This document shows positions 32,729-40,512 of a stretch of DNA of 64,000 bases, piece by piece. Below the pieces are notes generated by a model that worked only from the letters and a program-made list of their open reading frames with translations, searched no databases and was not told the DNA's origin. The position numbers were made by a program, and so were the translations under genes. Numbering within the stretch: position 1 is the stretch's first letter; every line of letters begins with the position of its first letter. This stretch comes from Nocardia cyriacigeorgica GUH-2 (GTDB taxonomy: Bacteria; Actinomycetota; Actinomycetes; Mycobacteriales; Mycobacteriaceae), in the NCBI RefSeq assembly GCF_000284035.1, contig NC_016887.1, forward strand, positions 4,712,001 to 4,776,000, written 5' to 3'.

Positions 32729-34243
32729 TCAGCGTCCCGAACGCCGGCCCAACGGGACCCGCAGCACCGCGTCCGTGCCGATATCGGCACCGGGATGCAG
32801 GCCGATGGAACCGCCGAGTTCGGCCGTCACCAGCGTCCGCACGATCTGCAGGCCGAGCCGGTCGGAGGATTCCAGGCTGAAACCGGGGGGGAGGCCGCGG
32901 CCGTCGTCGCTGATGATGACGTCGAGCCAGCGCGCCGAACGCTCGGAACGAATCGTCACGGTGCCGTTCTCGCCGGCATCGAATGCGTGCTCGATGGCGT
33001 TCTGCACCAGCTCGGTCAACACCATCACCAACGGTGTCGCCCGCTCCGCGGAGAACACACCGAGCGAACCCGCCCGGCGCACCTTGATCCGTGCGGTGTG
33101 CACGGTCGCGACGTCGGCCATGATCGGCAGCAGCCGGTCCACCACCTCGTCGAGGTCGACCTCTTCGTCCACCGACATCGACAGCATCTCGTGCACCGAG
33201 GCGATGGAGGTGACGCGGCGGACCGATTCGGTCAGCGCGACCTGTGCCTCCTCATTCTCGGTGCGGCGGGCCTGCAACCGCAGCAGCGCGGCCACGGTCT
33301 GCAAATTGTTCTTCACCCGGTGATGGATCTCCCGGATGGTGGCGTCCTTGCTCAGCAGCGCGCGGTCGCGGCGCTTGACCTCGGTGACATCGCGCACCAG
33401 CACCGCGGCACCGGCCAGCTCACCGTGCGGGCGCAGCACCAGGGTGCGCAACAGCACCGTCGCGCCCCTGGCCTCCACCTCCATCCGGCGCCCGGTGCGA
33501 CCGGCCAGCGCGGCCTGGATATCGCCGACCACTTCCTGCGCGTCGAACGGATCGGTGATCAGCGAACGGGTGGTGACGGCCAGATCCTGCCCGGCCAGAT
33601 CGGCTTGCAGGCCCATCCGGTGATAGGCCGAGAGCGCGTTGGGGCTGGCGTAGGTGACGATGCCCTCGGTGTCGAGCCGGATGAACCCGTCGCCGGCGCG
33701 CGGGCTGGAATGGGTGGCGGCGCGATCCTCGGTGGTCGGGAAGGTGCCGTCGGCGATCATCTGGCACAGGTCGTCGGCGCAGGCCACGTAGGCGATCTCC
33801 AGCGTGCTGCGCACCTTGGACCGTTGCAGGTCGGTGTCGCGGCTCAGGACCGCGATCACGTCGTCGCCGCAGCGCACTGGAATGGCTTCGCGGATGGCGT
33901 CGACCGGATACGGGTGGTAGACGCCCTTGGCGTCGGCCTCACCGTCGGTGCGCACGATCCGGCCGGTGGTCAGGGCCTCGAAGACCTGCGGATGTTCGGT
34001 CCGCAGCGCCTGGGTGCCGACGAGATCCTCGTAGTGCACGGTGGGCGCGGTGGTGGGACGGCACTGCGCCACACACACGATGTCGGCTCCGTCGGTGACC
34101 GGCCCCGCACCCACCCACAACAGCAGATCGGCGAAGGACAGATCGGCGAGCAGCTGCCAATCCCCCACCACCCGTTGCAGATGATCCACCGCGACGCCGG
34201 GTAGGTCGGTGTGTTCGGCCAGCAGCTCGCTCAGTGTCGCCAT
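32729..34243 (-). CDS. pdtaS: Sensor histidine kinase PdtaS
   Basis: A 504-residue soluble kinase. Residues about 1-165 are a GAF domain, 180-290 a PAS domain (GDGFIRLDTEGIVTYASPNALSAY), then a HisKA_2/HWE dimerisation part with EIHHRVKNNLQTVAALLRLQ (phospho-His about 307) and a HATPase (ELVQNAIEHAFDAG, DDGRGLPPGF, GLQIVRTLV). It phosphorylates the antiterminator PdtaR, which is not in this window. No membrane segments. Matches Rv3220c in order beside whiB1; ATG start, single gene. Confidence 0.92.
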   Translation of the reverse strand: MATLSELLAEHTDLPGVAVDHLQRVVGDWQLLADLSFADLLLWVGAGPVTDGADIVCVAQCRPTTAPTVHYEDLVGTQALRTEHPQVFEALTTGRIVRTDGEADAKGVYHPYPVDAIREAIPVRCGDDVIAVLSRDTDLQRSKVRSTLEIAYVACADDLCQMIADGTFPTTEDRAATHSSPRAGDGFIRLDTEGIVTYASPNALSAYHRMGLQADLAGQDLAVTTRSLITDPFDAQEVVGDIQAALAGRTGRRMEVEARGATVLLRTLVLRPHGELAGAAVLVRDVTEVKRRDRALLSKDATIREIHHRVKNNLQTVAALLRLQARRTENEEAQVALTESVRRVTSIASVHEMLSMSVDEEVDLDEVVDRLLPIMADVATVHTARIKVRRAGSLGVFSAERATPLVMVLTELVQNAIEHAFDAGENGTVTIRSERSARWLDVIISDDGRGLPPGFSLESSDRLGLQIVRTLVTAELGGSIGLHPGADIGTDAVLRVPLGRRSGR

Positions 34244-34275
34244 GATCGATCAGTCGCTTCGATTCCGCCGCGCGC

Positions 34276-34491
34276 TCAGGAGATGACGGCGATCAGATCG
34301 CCCTGCTGTAGGACCTGTCCCGGGGTGACCGCGATCGAGGTGACCTCGCCGCCGACCTCGGTGATCACCGGAATCTCCATCTTCATCGATTCGAGCAGCA
34401 CCAGAGTCTGGTCATGGGTCACCCGGTCACCGACCGCGACCTCCACCGTCAGCACGGTCGAGACCATCTCCGCACGCACTTCCTCAGCCAT
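34276..34491 (-). CDS. Biotin/lipoyl attachment domain protein (TB7.3-like)
   Basis: A 71-residue single-domain biotin carrier: MAEEVRAEMVSTVLTVEVAVGD, the biotinylation site VLLESMKMEIPV with Lys in SMKM, and a closing GQVLQQGDLIAVIS. It is the stand-alone BCCP-like protein known as TB7.3 (Rv3221c) beside pdtaS; which carboxylase, if any, it serves is unknown. The ATG at 34491 was chosen on domain start; 23 codons of open frame upstream look non-coding. It is divergent from the bL37 gene. Confidence 0.87.
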   Translation of the reverse strand: MAEEVRAEMVSTVLTVEVAVGDRVTHDQTLVLLESMKMEIPVITEVGGEVTSIAVTPGQVLQQGDLIAVIS

Positions 34492-34622
34492 GACACCCCG
34501 TTCGCCTCTGTTGTATGGGTCACCGCCGCCGGCGGCAGGTCCCGCTGACGATATAGCCAATCACACTCCCGGCCACCGCCTTCGCCGAGGAATCCCCCGG
34601 CTGCCGTCGCGGGGGTGTGCGG

Positions 34623-34628
34623 TAGATT
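34623..34628 (+). promoter_or_regulatory. Candidate -10 element for the bL37 transcript
   Basis: TAGATT with CTGCCG 16 nt upstream (34601-34606). If used, transcription starts near 34635 and the leader of about 105 nt contains all three repeat hairpins. The -35 match is weak. Confidence 0.35.
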
Positions 34629-34630
34629 GG

Positions 34631-34730
34631 CACGGGCCCCGCACCGGCGGGGAGGATTCGTCTTTCCCCGTGCACGCGGGGGGACTATCCCAATTATCGA
34701 CGAGTTCCCCGCGCAGGCGGGGGTGATCCG
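34631..34730 (+). repeat. Three CRISPR-repeat-like hairpins in the bL37 leader
   Basis: Three copies of a roughly 29-bp unit with cores CCCCGCACCGGCGGGG (34637-34652), CCCCGTGCACGCGGGG (34666-34681) and CCCCGCGCAGGCGGGG (34707-34722), each followed by a GATyC-like end. They look like type I-E CRISPR repeats (GAGTTCCCCGCG start in copy 3, GTCTTTCCCCG in copy 2). Spacing is 29 and 41 bp, not the 61 bp of a real array, and no cas gene is in the window. Copy 3 runs directly into the GGGAG ribosome binding site of the bL37 gene. Confidence 0.6.
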
Positions 34731-34740
34731 GGAGCTACCG

Positions 34741-34815
34741 ATGGGTAAACGTGGCCGTAAGAAGCGCAGCCGCAAGGGCAACGCCGCCAACCATGGCAAG
34801 CGTCCGAACGCCTGA
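34741..34815 (+). CDS. Ribosomal protein bL37 (24 residues)
   Basis: The peptide begins MGKRGRKKRSRKGN and ends NHGKRPNA, 24 residues in all and extremely basic. It closely resembles bL37, the small actinobacterial large-subunit protein seen in mycobacterial ribosome structures. GGGAG lies 6 nt before the ATG. The same frame is open further upstream through the repeat hairpins, but that part reads as non-coding. A strong terminator follows at 34845. Too short for usual gene finders and easily missed. Confidence 0.85.
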   Translation: MGKRGRKKRSRKGNAANHGKRPNA

Positions 34816-34844
34816 CGCGCGTTCGCTCGGTCTTCGACCGAAAC

Positions 34845-34887
34845 ACGAGCGGCACGTCACTTCCTGACGGAAGGACGTGCCGCTCGT
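34845..34887. terminator. Bidirectional terminator between bL37 and rshA
   Basis: Arms ACGAGCGGCACGTC (34845-34858) and GACGTGCCGCTCGT (34874-34887), perfect 14 bp, followed by TCGTTTT on the plus strand. It serves the convergent bL37 and sigH-rshA units. Confidence 0.85.
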
Positions 34888-34911
34888 TCGTTTTCCGGGT
34901 ACCGGACCCGC

Positions 34912-35211
34912 TCAGGACTCCGCCGACTCGATGCGGGTGGACTCCTGCCGCATCGTCACCGACCGGCGGATCTCCACGGTCAACCGCTCGCGCAGCGAAT
35001 CCGGCGCGCGGTCGCCACCGCATTTGCGGCTGAGCAGGCCCTTGAGCTTCTCCTCGATGCCGTAAGCCTCGATGCACGGCGCGCAGTGATCCATATGGTG
35101 CTGTAGCCGCGCACGGGTCGAGTCGTCGCATTCACCGTCGAGCATCAGCCACACATCGGCGAGTACCGCCGTGCAGTCGAGCTCCATGTCGGGATCGTGC
35201 TCGGCGCTCAC
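34912..35211 (-). CDS. rshA: Mycothiol-system anti-sigma factor RshA/RsrA
   Basis: A 99-residue zinc anti-sigma factor. The ZAS motif HxxxCxxC is His39, Cys43, Cys46 (HMDHCAPC), with further Cys at 13 and 28 and one near 64. On oxidation a disulfide forms between an N-terminal Cys (Cys13 fits RsrA Cys11) and a motif Cys, zinc is lost and SigH is freed. Its ATG overlaps the sigH stop by 4 bp, giving coupled synthesis. Confidence 0.92.
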   Translation of the reverse strand: MSAEHDPDMELDCTAVLADVWLMLDGECDDSTRARLQHHMDHCAPCIEAYGIEEKLKGLLSRKCGGDRAPDSLRERLTVEIRRSVTMRQESTRIESAES

Positions 35212-35861
35212 TGCTTGACCTCCTGGCGCACCGTGTCCGCGGTGGACGCGGACGTGTCGTCTGACGTGCCCCCGGCGCGGTTGAATCCACGTTCGCGCGC
35301 CACGTCGGCGAGCAAACCCTTCAATTGCTTACGGCCGCGATGCAGCCGGGACATCACCGTACCGATAGGAGTGCCCATGATGTCGGCGATCTCCTTGTAC
35401 GGGAAGCCTTCGACGTCGGCGTAGTACACCGCCATCCGGAATTCCTCCGGCAGCTCCTGCAACGCGGCCTTGATGTCGTCGTCGGGCAGTGCGTCCAGCG
35501 CCTCCACCTCGGCCGAACGCAGACCGGTCGAGGTGTGCTCGGCCGTCGCGGCCAGCTGCCAGTCGGTGATCTCGTCGGTCGGGTACTGCGCGGGCTGACG
35601 CTGCTTCTTGCGATAGGAGTTGATGTAGGTGTTGGTCAGGATCCGGTACAGCCAGGCACGCAGGTTGGTGCCCTCTTTGAAGGACTTGAAGCCCTGGTAC
35701 GCCTTGACGTAGGTCTCCTGCACCAGGTCCTCGGCGTCGGCCGGGTTCCTGGTCATCCGCAGCGCGGCGCCGTAGAGCTGGTCGAGCAGCGGGAGCGCGT
35801 CGCGCTCGAACCGCTGAGCCAGCGCGGTCGGATCCTCCGCCACGTCTTCGTCGCTCGTCAC
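35208..35861 (-). CDS. sigH: ECF sigma factor SigH/SigR
   Basis: A 217-residue ECF sigma factor. Region 2 is RDALPLLDQLYGAALRMTRN through DAEDLVQETYVKAYQGF and LRAWLYRILTNTYINSYRKK; region 4 is LPEEFRMAVYYADVEGFPYKEIADIMGTPIGTVMSRLHRGRKQL. It directs the thiol-oxidative and heat stress regulon, held by RshA. GTG at 35861 with AGGGA upstream gives the length usual for SigH. The frame stays open upstream and a TTG at 35975 with an excellent GGAGGAG would make a 255-residue form, like the longer SigR isoform in Streptomyces. Confidence 0.93.
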   Translation of the reverse strand: MTSDEDVAEDPTALAQRFERDALPLLDQLYGAALRMTRNPADAEDLVQETYVKAYQGFKSFKEGTNLRAWLYRILTNTYINSYRKKQRQPAQYPTDEITDWQLAATAEHTSTGLRSAEVEALDALPDDDIKAALQELPEEFRMAVYYADVEGFPYKEIADIMGTPIGTVMSRLHRGRKQLKGLLADVARERGFNRAGGTSDDTSASTADTVRQEVKQ

Positions 35862-36073
35862 AGGTGTCCCTTCGATCGGCGTCCCCGCCAAATCTACCGG
35901 CACCGCTGTTTCCGCCGGGAACCGAGCTTGCGGGACCTCGGTCCACACCGGGCGTTCTTCGACCAGAACGGGCAAAGCTCCTCCTTCATGAACTGCGCCG
36001 GACCAGCGCGGCGGCGGAATGCGAGCCGTCACGAACTCCACCGGAATCACGCGCGATCGCTGTTATCGCATGC

Positions 36074-36100
36074 AACAGGGGAACCGGCCCGGGTGTTCCC
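36074..36100 (-). promoter_or_regulatory. SigH-type autoregulatory promoter
   Basis: On the minus strand GGGAAC (36100-36095), then an 18-nt spacer and GTTG (36076-36073). This matches the SigH/SigR consensus GGAAC-N18-20-GTT. Predicted transcription starts near 36066, upstream of both possible sigH starts. Confidence 0.65.
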
Positions 36101-36161
36101 GAGCCGCGCACGGCCGGGCAGCGGCGCCTGAGCACCGCCGAAATTCCCTCGACGGCCGCAA

Positions 36162-36167
36162 TAGGGT
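36162..36167 (+). promoter_or_regulatory. Leaderless -10 element of ybaK
   Basis: TAGGGT, 6 nt (tgccgt), then ATG at 36174, with no ribosome binding site between them. Confidence 0.5.
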
Positions 36168-36173
36168 TGCCGT

Positions 36174-36668
36174 ATGGCAGCAGCCTCCACCCCCGCGATC
36201 CGCACCCTCGTGCAGGCCGGCGTTGAACACCGCGTGCACGCCTACGCCCACGACCCGCGCACCGACTCCTACGGCACCGAGGCAGTCGACGCCCTCGCCG
36301 CCGAGCTGGCGCTTGACCCGGGGCAGATCTTCAAGACGCTGGTGCTGGAGTTGTCGACCGGTTCGCTCGCGGTGGCGGTGCTGCCGGTGCCGCGGACCCT
36401 GTCGTTGAAGGCGGCCGCTGCCGCGCTGGGTGCACCCAAGGCCACCATGGCCGACCGGGTGAAGGCCGAGCGCAGCACCGGCTATGTGCTCGGCGGCATC
36501 TCACCGCTGGGCCAGCGCAAGCGCCTGCCGACCGTGGTGGACGCCTCGGCGACCCGCTGGGATCGCGTGCTGTGTAGTGCCGGCCGCCGTGGACTGGAGA
36601 TCGAACTGGCACCGGCGGAGCTGATCCGGCTGACGAACGCGGTCACCGCGCCGGTGGCCGCGGGCTGA
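36174..36668 (+). CDS. ybaK: Cys-tRNA(Pro)/Cys-tRNA(Cys) deacylase YbaK
   Basis: A 164-residue YbaK/EbsC protein. Key parts are LDPGQIFKTLVLEL with the catalytic-type Lys, VAVLPVPRTLSLKAAAAAL, and GYVLGGISPLGQRKRLPTVVD, the GGxSPxG loop of the family. It removes Cys mis-attached to tRNA(Pro). Cytosolic; length is typical. It is divergent from sigH, with the SigH-type promoter lying between; its own -10 is leaderless. Confidence 0.9.
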   Translation: MAAASTPAIRTLVQAGVEHRVHAYAHDPRTDSYGTEAVDALAAELALDPGQIFKTLVLELSTGSLAVAVLPVPRTLSLKAAAAALGAPKATMADRVKAERSTGYVLGGISPLGQRKRLPTVVDASATRWDRVLCSAGRRGLEIELAPAELIRLTNAVTAPVAAG

Positions 36669-36781
36669 AATTCGGTGTCGCCGCGCAGGAAACGCTGTGG
36701 CGCCACGCCGGTAAACCTCGCCTCGAGCGGTGCGGTGTGCGTCAATTGAAGCGCCAAGTTTCCGACCGATCCGAGGATGTG

Positions 36782-37090
36782 ATGCGAATGTCCCCGCGCC
36801 AACGTCTGCGCACCACGATCGTCGCCCTGTCCGGGGCGCTGATCCTGGCCGCGGGCCCCGCGGTGCTGTCGGCCCCGGCCGCGGTCGCCGCGCCGCAGGG
36901 CGGCCAGCCCACCTACCCGTTCGACGGCGGGGAAGACGGCGGCACCGCCCATGAGCCCAAGCAGGACGAACGCGCCCAGCGGGCCGAGGAGTTCGGTGGC
37001 GGGCTGGCCAGCGAGGTGATCGACCTGGCCGCGAACATCCTCAAATGCGGCCTGAATGTCGTGACGCCGACGGTGGGCTGCTCGATCTGA
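36782..37090 (+). CDS. Small secreted protein of unknown function
   Basis: A 102-residue protein with a clear signal peptide (SPRQRLRTTIVALSGALILAAG, cleavage probable after AAVAAP). The mature part of about 65 residues is Gly/Glu-rich (PYPFDGGEDGGTAHEPKQDE), then an amphipathic helix (RAEEFGGGLASEVIDLAANI) and a Cys-terminated end LKCGLNVVTPTVGCSI whose two Cys could form a disulfide. No family was recognised. The ATG at 36782 follows GAGGA; an in-frame GTG lies at 36737. Stand-alone gene between ybaK and the SRAP gene. Confidence 0.7.
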   Translation: MRMSPRQRLRTTIVALSGALILAAGPAVLSAPAAVAAPQGGQPTYPFDGGEDGGTAHEPKQDERAQRAEEFGGGLASEVIDLAANILKCGLNVVTPTVGCSI

Positions 37091-37171
37091 TACACGCTGC
37101 GCTGACGGGCCGGGCCGTCCGGATATCGGCCGCCCGGCCCGTCGCGTCGCGCCACCCATGTTCCGCACGGA

Positions 37172-37972
37172 TCACAACAGGCTGATCTGCTCCGATTTCT
37201 CCTTGTCGGCAGCGGGTTCCAGTAGTTCCGGCCCGTTGTTGCGCACACTGTTCACCAGGGTCGAGACCGGACGGGCGCTGATCGACGCGACGAGTTCCTC
37301 GCTCGGCGGTTCCAGCAGGGCCGCCGGTGCCGGATGATCCGGGTCCAGCCAGGCCTGCCAATGCTGCTGCGGCATCGGCAGTGGCATCCGGTCGTGGATG
37401 CGGGTCAGCTCGCCGATGGCGTCGGTGGTCAGGATCGTGCACGAGAGCAGCGGCTGGGATTCCGGCTGGGTCTTGTCCCGCCACACCGACCACAGGCCGG
37501 CCATGTACAGCCGCGAACCATCCGCGTACGACATGAAGTACGGGTGCTTGACCACCTTGCCCTTGGCGCCGGACGGATCCGGCTCCACCAGCCACTCGTA
37601 CCAGCCGTCCATCGGCACCAGGCAGCGCCGATACTTCACCGCATCGCGGAACGAGGGCGTGGTGGTGGCCTTGTCGGCGCGGGCGTTGAACAGCGGTTTG
37701 CCCTTCACCGGAACGCCCGGCTCGGCGGCCTTGGTCCAATGCGGGATGAGCCCCCAGCGCATGCGGCGGATCCGCAGGCGCGGATCGTCGTCTGGGTGGT
37801 CGTGGTCGTGGCGTTCGACCACCGTGAGCACCTGTGTGGTGGGGGCGACGTTGTAGTTCGCGCCGTCGCGGCCGGAGCCCGCCGAACCGGGTTCGTCGCC
37901 GGTCTCATCGATCGCGTCCAGCTCGACCGCGAGCCGGCCGGGATTGGTCGTCGTCGCATAGCGTCCGCACAT
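37172..37972 (-). CDS. SRAP-domain abasic-site protein (YedK/HMCES family)
   Basis: A 266-residue SRAP protein. After Met removal Cys2 of MCGRYA becomes the catalytic N-terminal residue that forms a thiazolidine link to abasic sites in single-stranded DNA. Other conserved parts are NYNVAPTTQ, RMRWGLIPHW, FNARADKATTTPSFRDAV, RCLVPMDGWYEW and the late RIHDRMPLPM with the active-site His. The start at 37972 follows from the need for Cys2. Matches Rv3226c in position before aroA. Confidence 0.92.
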   Translation of the reverse strand: MCGRYATTTNPGRLAVELDAIDETGDEPGSAGSGRDGANYNVAPTTQVLTVVERHDHDHPDDDPRLRIRRMRWGLIPHWTKAAEPGVPVKGKPLFNARADKATTTPSFRDAVKYRRCLVPMDGWYEWLVEPDPSGAKGKVVKHPYFMSYADGSRLYMAGLWSVWRDKTQPESQPLLSCTILTTDAIGELTRIHDRMPLPMPQQHWQAWLDPDHPAPAALLEPPSEELVASISARPVSTLVNSVRNNGPELLEPAADKEKSEQISLL

Positions 37973-38119
37973 ACTCCCGATACTGCCACCGGGCACCGAC
38001 ACCCCGCGGCGAACCCGGCCTCGCGCACCGGATTCGCGGCCCGGACACCGAGGCGAAATCGGCGTGTGACCTGCACTCGGCTGCTAGCGTGAGCGACATC
38101 TGACGAAGAGGAGAGATCC

Positions 38120-38677
38120 ATGCTTCGATCCAGCTTCTTCCGCATCGGCGTCGCCAGAATCTGCGCGGCCGTCGCGCTCGGCGTCCTGACCGCCACCGCG
38201 GTGCCCGCCGTCGCCGCCGCCCAGGACCCGCGACCACCGGTCGACCTGAACACCTCGGTGTCGGGTTCCACCATCGACTACACCATCGACAACGTCCCCA
38301 ACCGGCGCGACACCTTCCCGGTCATCCGCGGCGAATGCACCACCGCCGTGGTGAACGTGCTCGTCGCCGCACCGATCCTGGCACCCGCCGCCATCGACAC
38401 CCTCAGCGGACGGGAGCCGGATGTCTTCGCGCTGTTGCAACGCCTGATCGCCGAGGGCGCACTCACGGCCGGGCCGCGCCTCCAGTTCGCGTCCGCGACC
38501 GGGCAGATCAGCGGATCGTTCACCGATATCCCGCGCGGGGTCTATGTGGTGGGCACGATCTGCAATATCGACCCGCTCGGCGGGCAGTTCGATCCGAATC
38601 TGTTCGATTTCTCGCCGTCGGTGGTCGTCGATCTGCGCTCGGGCTCGACGGCTCCGGTGCCCGAACCCGTGCGGTGA
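38120..38677 (+). CDS. Secreted protein of unknown function
   Basis: A 185-residue protein with a signal peptide (SSFFRIGVARICAAVALGVL, cleavage near AVAAAQ). The mature domain looks beta-rich (SVSGSTIDYTIDNVPNRRDTFPV, GSFTDIPRGVYVVGTICN) with two Cys (GECTTAV and TICNID) likely bridged. The pattern resembles small Ig-like or MPT63-like secreted domains, but no family can be assigned. GAGGAGAG precedes the ATG. Single gene, divergent from the SRAP gene. Confidence 0.7.
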   Translation: MLRSSFFRIGVARICAAVALGVLTATAVPAVAAAQDPRPPVDLNTSVSGSTIDYTIDNVPNRRDTFPVIRGECTTAVVNVLVAAPILAPAAIDTLSGREPDVFALLQRLIAEGALTAGPRLQFASATGQISGSFTDIPRGVYVVGTICNIDPLGGQFDPNLFDFSPSVVVDLRSGSTAPVPEPVR

Positions 38678-38948
38678 ACAGTCGAATCCCGCTGTGACGA
38701 ACGGGTTCCCACCGCGACCATGCTCGCCGATGCCGAGATCGTGGCGCGAAAGGCGCGCATACTGACGGGGATGACGCCGGCGCGGGCCGAAGGAATCCGC
38801 CCGAACTGGTGACACCTTGAGAGGTATGCCATAACATTCTCTCAACGAGTCGGAGGATTCCTCCGGCCCACTCGGCATGCGCCCGACAAGCCACGCCACC
38901 ACCCAGCGCCCAGGCGGACCGTCCGGGCGCCCGGCATGAGGAGCCCCT

Positions 38949-40451
38949 GTGACAACGACCGACGCCGCCCCCGCGGAAAAGGTGCTCACCTCGGTCGATC
39001 CCGCCTCCGGCGCGACCCTGGCCACCTACCCCATCGCCGATGACGACGCCGTGCGCGCCGCCGTCGCCACCGCCCGCAAGGCCGCCGAGACCTGGGCCGC
39101 GCTCGATTTCGACGAGCGCCGCAAGGCCCTGCTGCGCTGGTCGAGCCGGCTGGTCGCCGACTCCGACGAGTTCTGCGCGCTGATCCACGCCGAGAACGGC
39201 AAGCCGCTCGACGATGCCTTCCTCGAGCTCATGCTCGCCCTCGAACACATCGCCTGGGCGGCCAAGCACGCCAAGAAGGTGCTCGCGCCCAAGAAGATCT
39301 CCCCCGGCGCGCTGATGTCGAACTTCTCGGCCCGGCTCGAGCAGCGCCCGCTGGGCGTGGTCGGCGTGATCGGCCCGTGGAACTATCCCGTCTACACCCC
39401 CAACGGTTCCATCGCCTATGCGCTCGCCGCGGGCAACACCGTGGTGTTCAAGCCGAGCGAATACTCCACCGGCATCGGCAATTTCCTCGCCGAGGCGTTC
39501 ACCAAGGCCAACCCGGACCTGCCCGAGGGCGTGTTCAGCACGATCAACGGCTACGGCGCGACCGGCGCGGCGCTGGTGCGGGCGGGTGTGGACAAGATCG
39601 CGTTCACCGGCTCGCCCGGCACCGGCCGCAAGATCATGGCCGCCGCCGCCGAGTCGCTCACCCCGGTGCTGCTGGAATGCGGCGGTAAAGACGCGGTGAT
39701 CGTGGCAGCGGACGCCGATGTGAAGGCCGCGGCGGACGCGGTCGCCTGGGGCGCCACCTCCAACAGCGGCCAGACCTGCGCCGGTGTCGAGCGCGTCTAC
39801 GTGCACCGTTCGGTGCGTGAGGAATTCGTGGCCGAGGTGCGCCGCATCCTGGCCGACGTCAAGCCCGGCGCCGAGGCGGGCGCCAACTACGGCCCGATGA
39901 CGATGCCGAGCCAGGTGGATATCGTGCGCCGCCACATCGACGACGCCATCGCCAAGGGCGCCACCGCCGTCGTCGGCGGCCCGGAATCGGTCAAGGCGCC
40001 GTTCATCGAGCCGGTCGTGCTGCTGGACGCTCCCGAGGATTCGGCGGCGGTCAAGGAGGAGACCTTCGGCCCGACCATGACCATCCGCACCGTCGACAGC
40101 GTCGACGAGGCGATCGCCCTGGCCAACGACTCCAGCTACAGCCTCGGCTCGGCGGTGTACTCGCGCAAGCAGGGGCTCGAGATCGCCCGCCGGCTGCGCG
40201 CCGGAGCCACCTCGGTGAATTCGGTGCTCGGCTTCGCCGCCATCCCGGGGCTGCCCTTCGGCGGCAGCGGCGATTCCGGTATCGGCCGCATCCACGGCGA
40301 ACAGGGCCTGCGCGAATTCGTCAGCCCCCATTCGATCGCGATCCAGCGCTTCAGCATCCCGGGCATGGCCCTGCTCAGCTACTCGCGCACCCAGTCGACC
40401 ATGAAACTTCTGCGTCGCCTGGTGCCGGTGTTGCACGGGAGGCACAAGTAA
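38949..40451 (+). CDS. NAD(P)-dependent aldehyde dehydrogenase
   Basis: A 500-residue ALDH. Motifs are GVIGPWNYPVYTP with the oxyanion Asn, VVFKPSEYS, FTGSPGTGRKIM, LLECGGKDAVIV with general base Glu243 and NSGQTCAGVERV with nucleophile Cys277. The substrate is not clear; a basic hydrophobic C-terminus (LSYSRTQSTMKLLRRLVPVL) resembles ALDHs acting on fatty or aromatic aldehydes. GTG start with GAGGAG upstream. A 270-bp gap without recognised features precedes it; aroA follows. Confidence 0.9.
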   Translation: MTTTDAAPAEKVLTSVDPASGATLATYPIADDDAVRAAVATARKAAETWAALDFDERRKALLRWSSRLVADSDEFCALIHAENGKPLDDAFLELMLALEHIAWAAKHAKKVLAPKKISPGALMSNFSARLEQRPLGVVGVIGPWNYPVYTPNGSIAYALAAGNTVVFKPSEYSTGIGNFLAEAFTKANPDLPEGVFSTINGYGATGAALVRAGVDKIAFTGSPGTGRKIMAAAAESLTPVLLECGGKDAVIVAADADVKAAADAVAWGATSNSGQTCAGVERVYVHRSVREEFVAEVRRILADVKPGAEAGANYGPMTMPSQVDIVRRHIDDAIAKGATAVVGGPESVKAPFIEPVVLLDAPEDSAAVKEETFGPTMTIRTVDSVDEAIALANDSSYSLGSAVYSRKQGLEIARRLRAGATSVNSVLGFAAIPGLPFGGSGDSGIGRIHGEQGLREFVSPHSIAIQRFSIPGMALLSYSRTQSTMKLLRRLVPVLHGRHK

Positions 40452-40512
40452 CAGATCGGGCGGATTGCACGCCGCCCGTGTATCCGCGCCGCGGATAGGC
40501 GAAGATGGACGG

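Noticed and set aside
34631..34730. True CRISPR array
   Set aside because: The units lie 29 and 41 bp apart, spacers are absent or 12 nt, repeats are degenerate and no cas genes are near. Kept as CRISPR-like hairpins.
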